Assembly: GCF_030463565.1 (NCBI RefSeq)
Contig: NC_134645.1
Coordinates: 1,867,501 to 1,931,500, forward strand
DNA from: Pelecanus crispus
Taxonomy: Eukaryota; Chordata; Aves; Pelecaniformes; Pelecanidae
DNA: 64,000 nt
Direction of reading: 5' to 3'
Part shown: in pieces, positions 36,301 to 46,612 of the stretch
Layout: each line of letters opens with the position of its first letter
How positions within the stretch are numbered: the stretch's first letter is position 1
Notes under the pieces: model-generated
The model's input: only the letters and a program-made list of their open reading frames with translations
What the model was told of the DNA's origin: nothing
The model's database searches: none
Position numbers and translations under genes: made by a program

Positions 36301-38746
36301 GACGGTAACGTCGATAAGAACTAAAACACTGTACAAACACCAACACAGATATTAGGCATAAGGAGCCAATCCCGAAATGAATTACAGCCTTTTGGGACAT
36401 CTAGTACACTCTGAATAAACCCACAATGTCAGACCTTGGAGGTCAGCACAGTAAAATATGAATACCTCAGTAAAGCTATCAGATAACATCTATAATTTCA
36501 GTTCTTCCTGCAGTCAGAGAGAACACAGTTAGGATATTCCAGGCACTCAGTTAAAACAACTTAATAGCTAAAGGGGAAAACAGCTCTGCATCCCTGGCAC
36601 TCTTGCATACTTCCTCATTTTTTCACATGAAGTAGCAGAAGCCCAGCGTTATTTTTAATGGGATATTTATATAATGTGCACGCAGATCCCAAAACCGTGT
36701 TAATTTACTGTGAAGTTTTGCAAAGTACAATTTTAGACAAGATGTCTTAAAAGAACAAAATGCCAAAATTGAAATCAAATGGAAGACCAAGTGAACATGG
36801 TAGGATGTTGCTGCTGCATCTGATGCCTCTTCAGTCTCATGAATGCCCTGAGCACCTTCACTAACCAGCTTTAATTTTATCACTTCAGAAGCACCTGAAC
36901 CTTGATCCTGGACTGTCTTATTTGTAGTCCTGTGCAAATAGCACATAGTGCACATCAACTGTGTTTTCCAAAATAATACTATAGGAATATTTTTCTCTCC
37001 CATCTGGAGTTTCTTGGAGCCTCTGTCAATGCTAGCTCACCTTCCTGAAGAAATTAATTCTGTGTTCTCCAAGTGGAGCAAATATCATTAGAAGCACAGG
37101 TATTATTTTAAATAATGAAGAAATGTCTGTTACAGGATAAGAGGGCATGCACATGAGTAATTAAATCAGAAGATTTATTGCCACAGGACAACCATTAGGC
37201 ATGTATATTATTCAGTTGTACTAAGGCAGTATAATGATGCTCATTGAAGTCAAAGGAAAAGTCAGTGTCACTTGAAAAAAGTTGAACTATTAACCCATGT
37301 CATTAGAGGAGGAGTCTGAGGGAACTTGCATTCTCGAATTTAAAAATGATCTAAAGATTCAGCAGGTGTCATGGACAAACTCAGAGTTAAATTTCTTTCA
37401 TTAAGATGAGAATAATATTAATAACTGCTGTTATTACTGTCCATATTCCAGTAGAAATGGTCAGACTGCCTAAACGCTTACTGGTGTGACTGATTACTAC
37501 TTGTGAGTAACATTGCTACTCATGGCTTACATGAGTAAATGTTTCCAGGCTCTGATTCATATTTCCTAAAAGCGTTACATATTGTGTAGTTTATTTCATA
37601 CACAATTTAATTCATCTGTTAATCAGACTATAAATACACAATCCCATGCCTATCCTGCCCTGTACCACACCGGTATACCTGTACTTTAATCTTTTTGATG
37701 ACTTCTCCTCTATTTCAGATATACTTTTTGAAGATATTTCATTTGTTCTGAACTTCTCTGGTGAATTCATAGTAACTGTACTGACTGTTTGATTGTGTCC
37801 CTCTGCTGTGCGCTCTGGAAGATCTATTATCCAGGTATATTTATCTTCTCTGTTTTCTAAGCTTGTTACTTTTAACAGATTTGTTGTTTCATTGGTGACA
37901 CTTTTTATTTTCATTGGGCATTAGTGAAAGCATTTCATTGGTCATGGTACATATGGAGAAATCACAGTTCCATTTAATTTGAACTTGTTACAAAATGCAT
38001 TTCTATATTCTGAAGGTAGCTTTCTCTTCTATCGGTGACATCATCAAATGATATAACATACAGAACCTTCCTGTCATAGAAGAAAAAAAATCTGGGATAA
38101 ATCTTCCTCATCCTTTCTTGTTCCATTTGTCTCTTCAGATATACACAACTTAGGCTAAACCCCTGTATTCTGTGGTGCCCAGGACCTCTAGTCATCATTT
38201 GGGGCTCCATTGTGCCAAGTGCAGTATGGTGGAACAGGGGAGTTCACTGCTCTAAGGTGTTCACATTGCTAGGTTTGACAGAAGGCTACATAGACGTTGG
38301 CCATAAACCAAGGTATTTGCTCCTTGCGCATCCCCAGTGAGTTGTTCCGTTCCTCAGGCCTCAGAAGCAGTCTTCATGGGTTGTTCCCAGGTGGCAAATT
38401 TCAGTCCAGAAGGAAGCTGCAAGGGAGGAATTTTGTGAGAGAGCTCTGGCAGAAGGCTCCTAAGCCTTCCCTCACAGATTTTGGCATGAGCATGGGCTAT
38501 TATTAGGAAATAAATGCAGTGTGGAAGGGATGGGTCTTGTTTTATCTCTTTTTGTTCTTTTTTTAAGCCAGAGATTTTGTGAGCCAGAGACTAAAAAGAA
38601 TATGGTAAAATCTTGGAAACGTGCTGACATTTGAGGACTTTTCGTAGTGGATACTAAAACCAGAAGTTCCCAGTATGGCTGTCCAGAATGCACACTTGAG
38701 TCTTCAGAGTGTTTACTGACTTTTTGTGACATTTGGATGTATTGTT
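33325..38746. other. Non-coding stretch, likely intron
   Basis: No supported exon. AT-rich segments with long T and A tracts lie at 35130-35145, 35428-35437 and 35591-35600. The minus-strand open frame 36623-37003 (126 codons) has no known motif. A minus-strand donor-like site near 37040 closes a 40-codon open frame with no good acceptor. A possible ancient-repeat scrap (CATTGAAGTCAAAGG) lies near 37244. Confidence 0.5.
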
Positions 38747-38813
38747 AGGAGCTCAGTCATGAGGAATTTCTTTAGAAGCTGTGCTACCCGGTGTGTCTGG
38801 GTCATTGGTCTGT
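38747..38813 (+). repeat. Direct repeat, copy 1 of 2
   Basis: This 67-base segment begins AGGAGCTCAGTCATGAGGAA and ends GTCTGGGTCATTGGTCTGT. It recurs 1.15 kb downstream at 39901-39967 with five differences (about 92% identity) and no gaps. The 20 bases to its left are also weakly similar between copies. It is either a local segmental duplication or two members of an unrecognised repeat family. Confidence 0.85.
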
Positions 38814-39900
38814 GAGCTAAAAAATCCTTCGAGGCAACAATGAGAGGATAAAAGCAGTTATGTTCTCACAGGTCACCAACCCAACCCACCAATCAGCCAT
38901 GCTGGCGTGGTGAGGAGTTGCAGATTATCCCCCCATGCCAAAAAAGAAGGCTTCTACCATGGGATGAGAGAATTAATTCACGGGAGAGGTTAGACAGTGT
39001 CCCCACTGCTGTTTTCCCTGGGGTGTCATGTGGAGTCTGGGCTTGTCTTGTGCTGCTTTCATGAGACAAAATGAAGGAAGAAGTGAGCAAGTGTCAGCCT
39101 GGCGTTCAGGTTTCACTCTGCTGCAGTCTAGCCTTTCATTTGCTAGGTCTTTAATGTTACCTTTGTGTCTGAATGTTTGTGTGTCTGCTTAGGTCTGGAG
39201 AATTGTAGCTATCTAAATCAGGTGTAACTGTTGAGCAGTGTTACAAAAATGCTGGGATAAAGGAGAATCGGTGGCTGCACTTGTTGCTTCCACCCTCCTC
39301 TCCTGAGCATGTTCTGCAGTGAAAGTTAGTGTGGAGAGAAGCCTAAAATCCAGTTGGTCCAGCTATGATCTGAATTGCTCAACCTTTACAATCTAGACAG
39401 ACTGCTGATATTTGCTGGTGATGTGGATCCTATTAGCAGAGTAACTGTACAGAATGTGTAGCACCTCATTTTTCAGCCCCTGAGAGAATATTTCACTGCA
39501 AGAGATGCACCAGCAGCCTCCATAATCCCGCTATAGAAGCGTTCTTGCACCAATACAGACTGCCAGCACTAGGAAACTCTCTGTCCTGGTCGAGGTGATG
39601 GAAAGCAGTGGAATCTTGCAGTGAACTCAGCCCATGATTGGCACAGCCCAGCGTAAAATGGCGAAGCTTATGGCTGAGGCTTCTTGCGGTTCCTGGCTGC
39701 GTTGTTTGCTCCGTACCACACTCTTCCTTCCCAGGCAGTGAGAAGCTCTTGTCAATGAGGTGTCAATGTTTTTCTCCGCAGTACTTTTGAATATATAAAT
39801 ATAAGAGGAGCTTCAGGGAAGATGGATTTTTTCTGTCCCTAGAGATATGGTTCAGGATTGTGGGTAGGAATTAGGTAGACAGACATGTGTGCATGTTGTG
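38814..39900. other. Spacer between the two direct-repeat copies
   Basis: Non-coding sequence of moderate GC content. No splice-bounded open frame, tRNA or known repeat was recognised. It is the interval a tandem duplication or gene conversion between the repeat copies would span. Confidence 0.5.
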
Positions 39901-39967
39901 AGGAGCTCAGTCAGGAGGAATTCCTTTAGGAGCTGTGCTACCCAGAGTGTCTGGGTCATTGGTCTGT
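39901..39967 (+). repeat. Direct repeat, copy 2 of 2
   Basis: This is the second copy of the 67-base segment at 38747-38813, in the same orientation. It reads AGGAGCTCAGTCAGGAGGAA at its left end and shares the GGAGCTGTGCTACCC core apart from point changes. The flanks diverge immediately to the right. Confidence 0.85.
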
Positions 39968-40690
39968 CACTTTGTGACGTGAGTTACCAGTCTGTCTGCA
40001 CACCTGGATGGGCCGAGATCTGTTAAGTCTGACATTCTTGAAAAGAAACATGGGAGAAGATGCCACAGTTGTGCAGGAAATCCCATTCTAGGTAAGTTGA
40101 AGGCGGCATTATTCAAGACTTTTGCATTTGCGTTGTGGAATGAAGACAGTGAATGAGTAGCCGTATTATTGTCTCTGTAGCACTGATTTAATGGAACTTG
40201 TGAGATTTGATCTGTATGGTTGGACTAGTGAATTTCTGAAACCTCTTACAATTAATCAACCGGTGTAACTGCAACAGATTAGTCTGTCACTGATCAGCCT
40301 AAAATGTTGTGTTGCACTCAGCTGACTGGTGCTTTGTGAGGACGTGTCTGCTTCTAGTCCAGTGGCAAGTTCATCAATTCTATCTTTCTGTAATATGAAT
40401 GCCAAAATAGCTGAAATATGTAACATTATGGCTTATTACCAGACTCTACGGTCAGTCGTAGGTTGGGAATGGTATTCAAGCCTTACGTCGCGCTGCCGCT
40501 TTACATGTCAGCTTAAGCAGTAATACCCTCATATTTCTGTGACATGTGGCATTATCTGTGTGCACTGTGGCAGTGGATGGTCAGCATGTTTAATAAAGCA
40601 GCAGCTACCACAGGAACAGAATACACTTTAGAATCAAAATCACTTGCAACGTACTGTGAAGTCTTTTCCAGTCAATCTTTAGTTATAGGG
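39968..40690. other. Non-coding stretch, nothing identifiable
   Basis: An open segment ends at CATTCTAG before GTAAGT near 40090, but it lacks a pyrimidine tract upstream and is not called. A 64-codon frame at 40329-40523 is without known motifs. Confidence 0.5.
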
Positions 40691-40750
40691 TGGGGTTGAA
40701 GTCGATGGAAATGCTGCCATAGGCTTTAAATGGTAGTTGGATCCGGCCCT
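40691..40750. repeat. Ancient amniote interspersed repeat remnant
   Basis: The sequence GGTTGAAGTCGATGGAAATG, a CATAGGCTTTAAATGG stretch and TTGGATCCGGCCC follow the pattern of an old sauropsid/amniote repeat. In that repeat CATTGACTTCAATGG-type inverted motifs flank a GGATCAGGCCC-type motif. The assignment is from memory of that motif arrangement, without a library comparison; the exact family is not named. Confidence 0.45.
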
Positions 40751-42814
40751 GTAATGGCACTTTATGTTCTGATTGTCTCGGTGCACTGTGGCTTTCATCT
40801 AGTCGCAAGTTAATGAAATTGCAAAGTCAGTGGTTTCAGCCTAACAAAAGGAATGGAGCCTCAGTTTAATATGCATTTCCCATTTGTAGTAAGTAATGGG
40901 AGCAGGACAAAACTGCAATCTTTGAAAAAGGACGCAGCCCTGTCGTTGCATTTCTTTGGCACAAATCAATGGGGATTAAGCTGTGACCCATGGAAGTTCT
41001 TACTAGAACTCTTCTATGAATACAACTGCTGTCACTGCACATGGGAGGGGAAGTGGTTTGTGCAACTGCAGAATGTCTGTGAAGCACTGCGGTTCTAACC
41101 GCGGGTGAAAGTGGGGAATATGTGATACGAAATGAGTAAGCACCAAACGGAATGGCTAATGAACACAATAGGGCCAAAATGTGTAAAGTTTACTCTAGAA
41201 AATCCTCCTGTTGAGCAAGTACTGGTGTCCTGATCACTGTCCTGACCACGAATTTATTTACATTTAACAGTACCTAAAGAGAGAGATTTACTGGGAGTTC
41301 TATGGGTGGTCTAGAAGCCCTTTGTAGCACAGCTCAGTGCAATTGTGCCCGTGGTCTTCCCTCTGCCTCCAATCCCCCTCCACTTGTCCTGCAAGAAGGA
41401 CACCTTTCAGTGGGAAACCTGTTTGTCAGTACTTGAGAGGAGATGAGAGCAATGGGATCGTTTAAAAAATACTAATCTTTATTTGTTTAATTTTTAACGA
41501 TTCAGAAGAACATGCCATTTACAGAAGCCAAGAAGCAGTTAAGAAGCTGCCTGGTGCTCAGGGAAGCTGAGTATTGCACACAGGTTTGGCACTGATCTTC
41601 TCATTCATGTTCTCATTAATCTTCCCCTGTTCCTTCCTCCCTTCACTAGACTGCCTGGAAACAGCTCTAGACAGTGGAATGTCTCTGAAGGTAGTGTGTG
41701 CAACATAGACACTGGTCTCTGCTCTGTGCTTATTCTTGTGCGGAAAATAATACAGAGAAAACAGTAAAAAATTATTCACTGCAAATGTCAATTAAAACAT
41801 TAATAAAACAACAAGGTAGAATGTGGGCAATTCAAGCAGCATTCATCCCACTGCTGAGTATCCAAATAGCTGCTTGATAAGAAAAGTGCCTCATTACCTT
41901 CCTTTCATTTCTGAATCTGCTAAAACTCCAGCGAGCTCCCTTTAGGCCCTCTGCAAAATGATCATAATGCACAAAAACACCCAGAAAATGTTGCTCAGAA
42001 TCAAAGCTGCTTTCCATGATAAACAGTGAATATTGATTTGAACTGAAGACATTTGGCTTGAGAGGTATGGCTTAGCCCTGTCTAAGCACTCGGCTGATGT
42101 AACAGAACTGCTGTTAGTGAAGTGGCTTTGCTTGACATTGTTTTGCATCGTGTTCAGGAGTCTTATCACATAGACAGTTAAATTACCTTCAGATGTTCAT
42201 TTGTTCATCGTCTGGGTTTCCTGCATTACTGCGATGAGTTCTACCACATGCCATGAAATCTAATCAACAAAAATTAAGGCCCCCTTCCTGTGGCATTGCT
42301 ACATGTTGGTACAGTGCGTGCTGACAGGGGTGGTTTACAGTAATGTAGTGGGGGTATAAGCTTTGTTCAATTAAAAAAACCCCAAAATTTCTGGACTGTT
42401 TTACTGTGAACTTGTAGACTTGTTCATTTTTTAGCCTAAGCTTCAAAATAGTTCCAGTTACACAAAATTACAGAAAAATAATTTTGTTTAAATAATTAAT
42501 AGTGAATGATTTTATAATGCTTTTTGCATATTTGGGATGCCTTACAGAGCCATAAACCATTTTCACCTAGCAAGTGCTATTCCTGTCACTGAAATGGGTC
42601 AATACACCGTGTCTTTACATGATTTATATTAACCTTACACATTAACATTGCAAAGGCAAGATACCCTGACAATATCATCGTGACCTGTGTCTCTAGGCTG
42701 AGTGATTTCTCAGACCATTGGAAACAAATGGTTTTGGAAGCTCTGGTTCTCCCTAACAGAAATAGCAGAAGGAATTTGCTAGAACAGAATGATGGGCATC
42801 TGGCTTTAGGCATT
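40751..42814. other. Non-coding stretch, nothing identifiable
   Basis: Both strands carry overlapping open frames at 40853-41177, which argues against either being real coding. The rest is AT-rich, including a long A/T-rich stretch at 42450-42530. Confidence 0.5.
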
Positions 42815-42990
42815 CAGCTAGGACTCGGAGGATCGGTGTTTGATTCCTAGCTCTGAGCTCCTCCATCCGCATAGCTACTGTGAGCCAGTCAATTTTTATG
42901 AGCATCAGCACTTATTCTGTAAGGATGATGCTGTCCTACTTTGCGGGAATCTTGAAAGCTTATCATGAATTTAAGGTACCGAGGCACTAT
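42815..42990 (+). repeat. MIR/CORE-SINE-like element, diverged
   Basis: The segment GGACTCGGAGGATCGGTG, then TTTGATTCCTAGCTCTGAGC, parallels the tRNA-derived head of MIR (GGACTC...GGTTCGAATCCCGGCTCTGCC). GTGTTTGATTCC at 42836-42847 sits where the Pol III B box belongs. Downstream, ATAGCTACTGTGAGCCAGTCAA matches the conserved TAGCTGTGTGACCTTGGGCAA core, and TTCTGTAAGGATGATG the TCTGTAAAATGGGGATAATA region. The order of parts is right, while many substitutions indicate great age. It is not a functional tRNA gene, as no cloverleaf can be drawn. Confidence 0.5.
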
Positions 42991-45648
42991 GATAATGGTG
43001 TGGCAATATTATTAGATTGACTGTGCCAGCCATGCCTAGCTTTAATTAGCTGTACTACGAATCTGCTGATGTGGTAAAATGTTAAACAGAACCAAAATCC
43101 AAATCTCAGGAAATGCCTTTGAATATTCTACCACTCATCTAAAATACTGCCTCCTGATCTCCTAGGTTACCAGAGCTTATGTCACTAATTAGTCAATGAG
43201 TCTGCAGCACTAAGGATGATGTGGATGAGGCTGGAGTATAGCAGTTACAGCTTAAGAGGTTTTGTAAAGAGTTCAGTGAGAATGGATGGTTGGGAATGTA
43301 TACAGAGGATTTAATAAAGGTCTAATAAAGATTCCTATGTTTGTCCACACAGACCTATTGTCTAGCGAGTTACTGTCAAGAGGAGACTCAGGCTGCAGGA
43401 TTACTGTAAGAACCGTGTTTGGTAAATCGTGTCTTTTCTGTGGCTGAATCGTTGGTACAAAAAAAATCTCTTGGAGAAGCCAAATTTGCTTGTTTTGTGC
43501 ACACCTCACGTACACGTGCCTGCACCTTTACATGCTGCAGAATTCATCCTTTGAGTAGAGTAAGTATTTGCCATATATCCCATGAATTGCTTTGATGCTT
43601 TCTTGGTAGCAGGTTAAAATAGTGAGTCAGCTAATTGAGCTTGAAAAACAGTTTAATCCTATTACAGCACATAAGGCATCGTCCTTTTTGTTTTTCTTTC
43701 AATAATGCTGGTTCATGCACTATTCACAGATGTTAAGAAACACGTTTGTAAGCAGTCTGTCTAATCTAAAAAAACTGTGGATCCGCAGCAGATAAATGAC
43801 TATTATGTTTTGCAGTCTCTATCACTGGGACTTCCAATTCACTTCATCTGTGCCTTGTTTTATTACCATTTTTACAAACTGTCACGCAGATGGGGACAGT
43901 TTGCCAGAATGTTTGGGTATGATTTTTCCCTCACATGCTTAACCTGTAGCAAAGATCTGGACTAGAAGAAGCATGTACCAACAAAACAATGTGTTGTTTT
44001 CTCTGTGTGAGACAATACATTCAGAAAGCGAACAGCAGCCCCCTTGCTTCATCAAAAAGGAAATGTGTAAGGGTCAGATTTGGCTAATGGGGCCTCATTA
44101 ATAAAGCTGGCCTTCCAGTAAATATTCAGGTATGGGGAGAATTCTTGGTGTGAGAAGCCCTCTGCCTTTAGGGTTGTGGCACAGGGCTCTGCTGTGGCCT
44201 TGCAGTACTGCTTGTTGCCAGTGGAGAAACAAGTTTGTGAGTTTGTTACTCCAGGGAGCCCGTGGTAAAACTCTCTTTAGTACCTATGACTGTTCCATGC
44301 TTGCCGTGGGAACTCTGAAGTTGGCTGTTCTCCAGCGCTCCTGCACTCCTGTTCAGCGTGACCTTCAAAGGAGAAACAGCCAAAGTTAGATTGTTCCATT
44401 GTACAAGGGACTGTTCCCGCGGCGTGAGACTGGGTATGGCGCAGGATGGTCAGCCACTTCACTGACCTCGCTTCCTTCACCTTCCTAGTAGCTTTATACA
44501 CATAACCCAACAACAGGGACAGTCTGTGGCAGGACAGTGAAATCTTGCTGGTTTAATCACCACCACACTCCATAGTACTCTGCTGAAAGAGGGGCATGCA
44601 GGTAATGGGTATTTTATTTCAGTACTTTGTGCATATTGAGCAATATATTTCCCTACTTACGTGTCAGAGCTTGAAAGGACTATCCATTTTTAATGAGCTA
44701 TACCATGCATAGCTAATGTAGAAACTTAATTTTAGATACAGCTTTTGGTTTTATGCATTAGGGAACCATGTAAATCGCTGCGGTGAGTTAGGATGACACA
44801 AGTGTGTTGTTCAGTGGTGGCTCAGACCAGAGCACAGGTAAAGGTGGTCCTCCTGATGCCTGAATCCCAGCCAATAGGTATTGTCAAGTGTGAGCCGCTA
44901 CATATGTAATGTAACGGTCTGTTCCAGTTGGCCCATTCCAGAGCCTCTTAAAGGCTCAGTTCCCTGCAGGCAGGGATTAAAAAGAAATAATCTGAAAGTG
45001 GTACTAGCTCAGCTAATAAACAAAGGAGCAGGGTACTTGAGCTGGAGAGCTGTACTGTTGCATTGGTAACGGTATCTAGATGGCTTGTGCTAGCCCAGCT
45101 GTGGCTGCCTGGCACTACCTACTGAGCGGCGGGTTCTAAAGATCCTCCCCGAAGGTGAGCTCCACAGTACAGCTGCTGTATTGAAACGGGTGCTTCTCTA
45201 GCCAGGAATCCAACCTATTTGGCCAAGTCCTCAAGCCATCTGATCTTAACGTTCTGGTGGTACAGAGCTTGCATAAAGCTGGCCTAGGGGTCCCAAGGAG
45301 TAATTCCATTTCACTGAAGACCAATGATCTAAGTCCTTACCTGCCTGCATGATAATTTAAGTCTGCCGTGATCACATTACTGTCAGTGCGTCCCAGAATG
45401 TTCTGGGGTACAAATATAAGAGGTCAAATTCTCAGTCAAGCCAGACAAAGAGACAGAAAGGCAGTAAGAGTAACTTTTCCCACCTTCGTTTGCTGTTGTA
45501 TCACACTTCTTTACCTGTTTTGCTCACTGCAAAATGACAGTTCCTCAGTTCTCCTTCCATGCTCTGGGCTGCTAGTTTGGGGTGCAGTGTAGACTTTTCT
45601 TTGTTTCTCATAATTCTGTCTTGTTTTTATGTTATTACTATTTTTCAG
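42991..45648. other. Non-coding stretch, nothing identifiable
   Basis: AT-rich sequence with short open frames on both strands, none with paired splice sites and recognisable content. GGGTCAGATTTGGCTAATGG near 44071 hints at another old repeat scrap. The stretch ends in TTATTACTATTTTTCAG, the acceptor of the next candidate. Confidence 0.5.
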
Positions 45649-45836
45649 CAGTCAATGAGAATTGCGAAGTACTACACTTGCAAGTGGCAGAGCAATACCA
45701 CCAGGGCCTTTGCCCCAGGAAATCACTGGGGCCCTTTATGGCTGGCGAATCTATTCATCTAGAAGCACCTTTTTGTAATGTTCTCCTTCCCCTGCCAGTT
45801 GTTTATTCATGCATCAACAATGAGGAGCAATTGAAG
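45649..45836 (+). CDS. Candidate internal exon, 62 codons, unidentified
   Basis: A 188-base segment lies between an acceptor (TTACTATTTTTCAG; a second CAG three bases on could also serve) and a donor (TTGAAG before GTGAGC). With two leading bases it encodes 62 codons ending in phase 0. The peptide contains NENCEVLHLQVAEQYHQG, KSLGPFMAGESIHLEAP and CINNEEQLK. An open frame this long with good splice ends is moderately unlikely by chance. However, another frame is also open for about 38 codons, and the mixed composition matches no family I know. Its start phase does not fit the end of the 33209 exon, so it is not its direct successor. Confidence 0.3.
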
Positions 45837-46569
45837 GTGAGCTTACTCTTGCACTTGTAGCATATTAAAATTAAAGAGCTGTGCTTCCAAGAATTGCACG
45901 CTCCTTCCTCAAACCAAAAAGAAAAGAAAGACCTGAGAAAAGTGCAGCAGGAGATATGACATGAAGTTTATTCAACTCACGTAATTAAACAGAGATTCAC
46001 GAGATCAAAGGGCACCTGGGTAAATTAAAACAAAAGCCTACATGGAATGGATCCATCTCTGGAGCAGCTTCCTATGGATTAGAATGATGTGAAGCCTTAT
46101 CCATCAAACCAAAGCTGAATATGGCAGGGAATGAACCACTGGTCCGAGTGCACTTCTGGTTTGAATTCAACAAAGGGCAAAAACTGCGATACAGACTTTA
46201 CATCAGTGAAATGGGGTGGTAGCTTGCATAGACCTTAAAGAAAATGACTGTCAAAGTCATTGAGAGTTTTCCATTAGCATTAAGCAATGATGATTGAGGT
46301 GAGGTTGTGTCCACAAGATGTATGTCACCGTCTTAGCCAGACACAGGAGCACAAGATGCTCGCGTACAGTGCAGCAGGGAGGCAGGACAGGGAAGCGAAC
46401 ATTGTGGGTACATGGGCGAGTACAGGCAGTGGTGAATCGGAAACTTTCAGCAGCATTGAAACTAATGAAAGCAAGCAGAGTGAAATGTGCAAAGGATAGC
46501 ACGTTCCTGGGAGCATTACAGCAAAGACAGAGAAAAACTCAAACCTGAAATAAGTGGGGAGTGACTCAC
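45837..46569. other. Non-coding stretch, nothing identifiable
   Basis: Short overlapping open frames on both strands around 46257-46548 cancel each other as evidence. No repeat or RNA gene was recognised. Confidence 0.5.
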
Positions 46570-46612
46570 GTGGACTTCAGTGGGAACTGAAGCTGTTCAG
46601 ACTTGTGCAGAG
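46570..46612 (+). repeat. Ancient amniote interspersed repeat remnant
   Basis: GTGGACTTCAGTGGGAACTG followed by AAGCTGTTCAGACTTGTGCAG resembles the old sauropsid repeat motif CATTGACTTCAGTGGGAGCTG...GCTCAGCACTTTTGCAGG. It is judged by eye; short and diverged. Confidence 0.4.

Noticed and set aside
42836..42847. B-box-like GTGTTTGATTCC as a possible tRNA gene
   Set aside because: No acceptor stem or anticodon arm can be drawn; it fits a tRNA-derived SINE head better.
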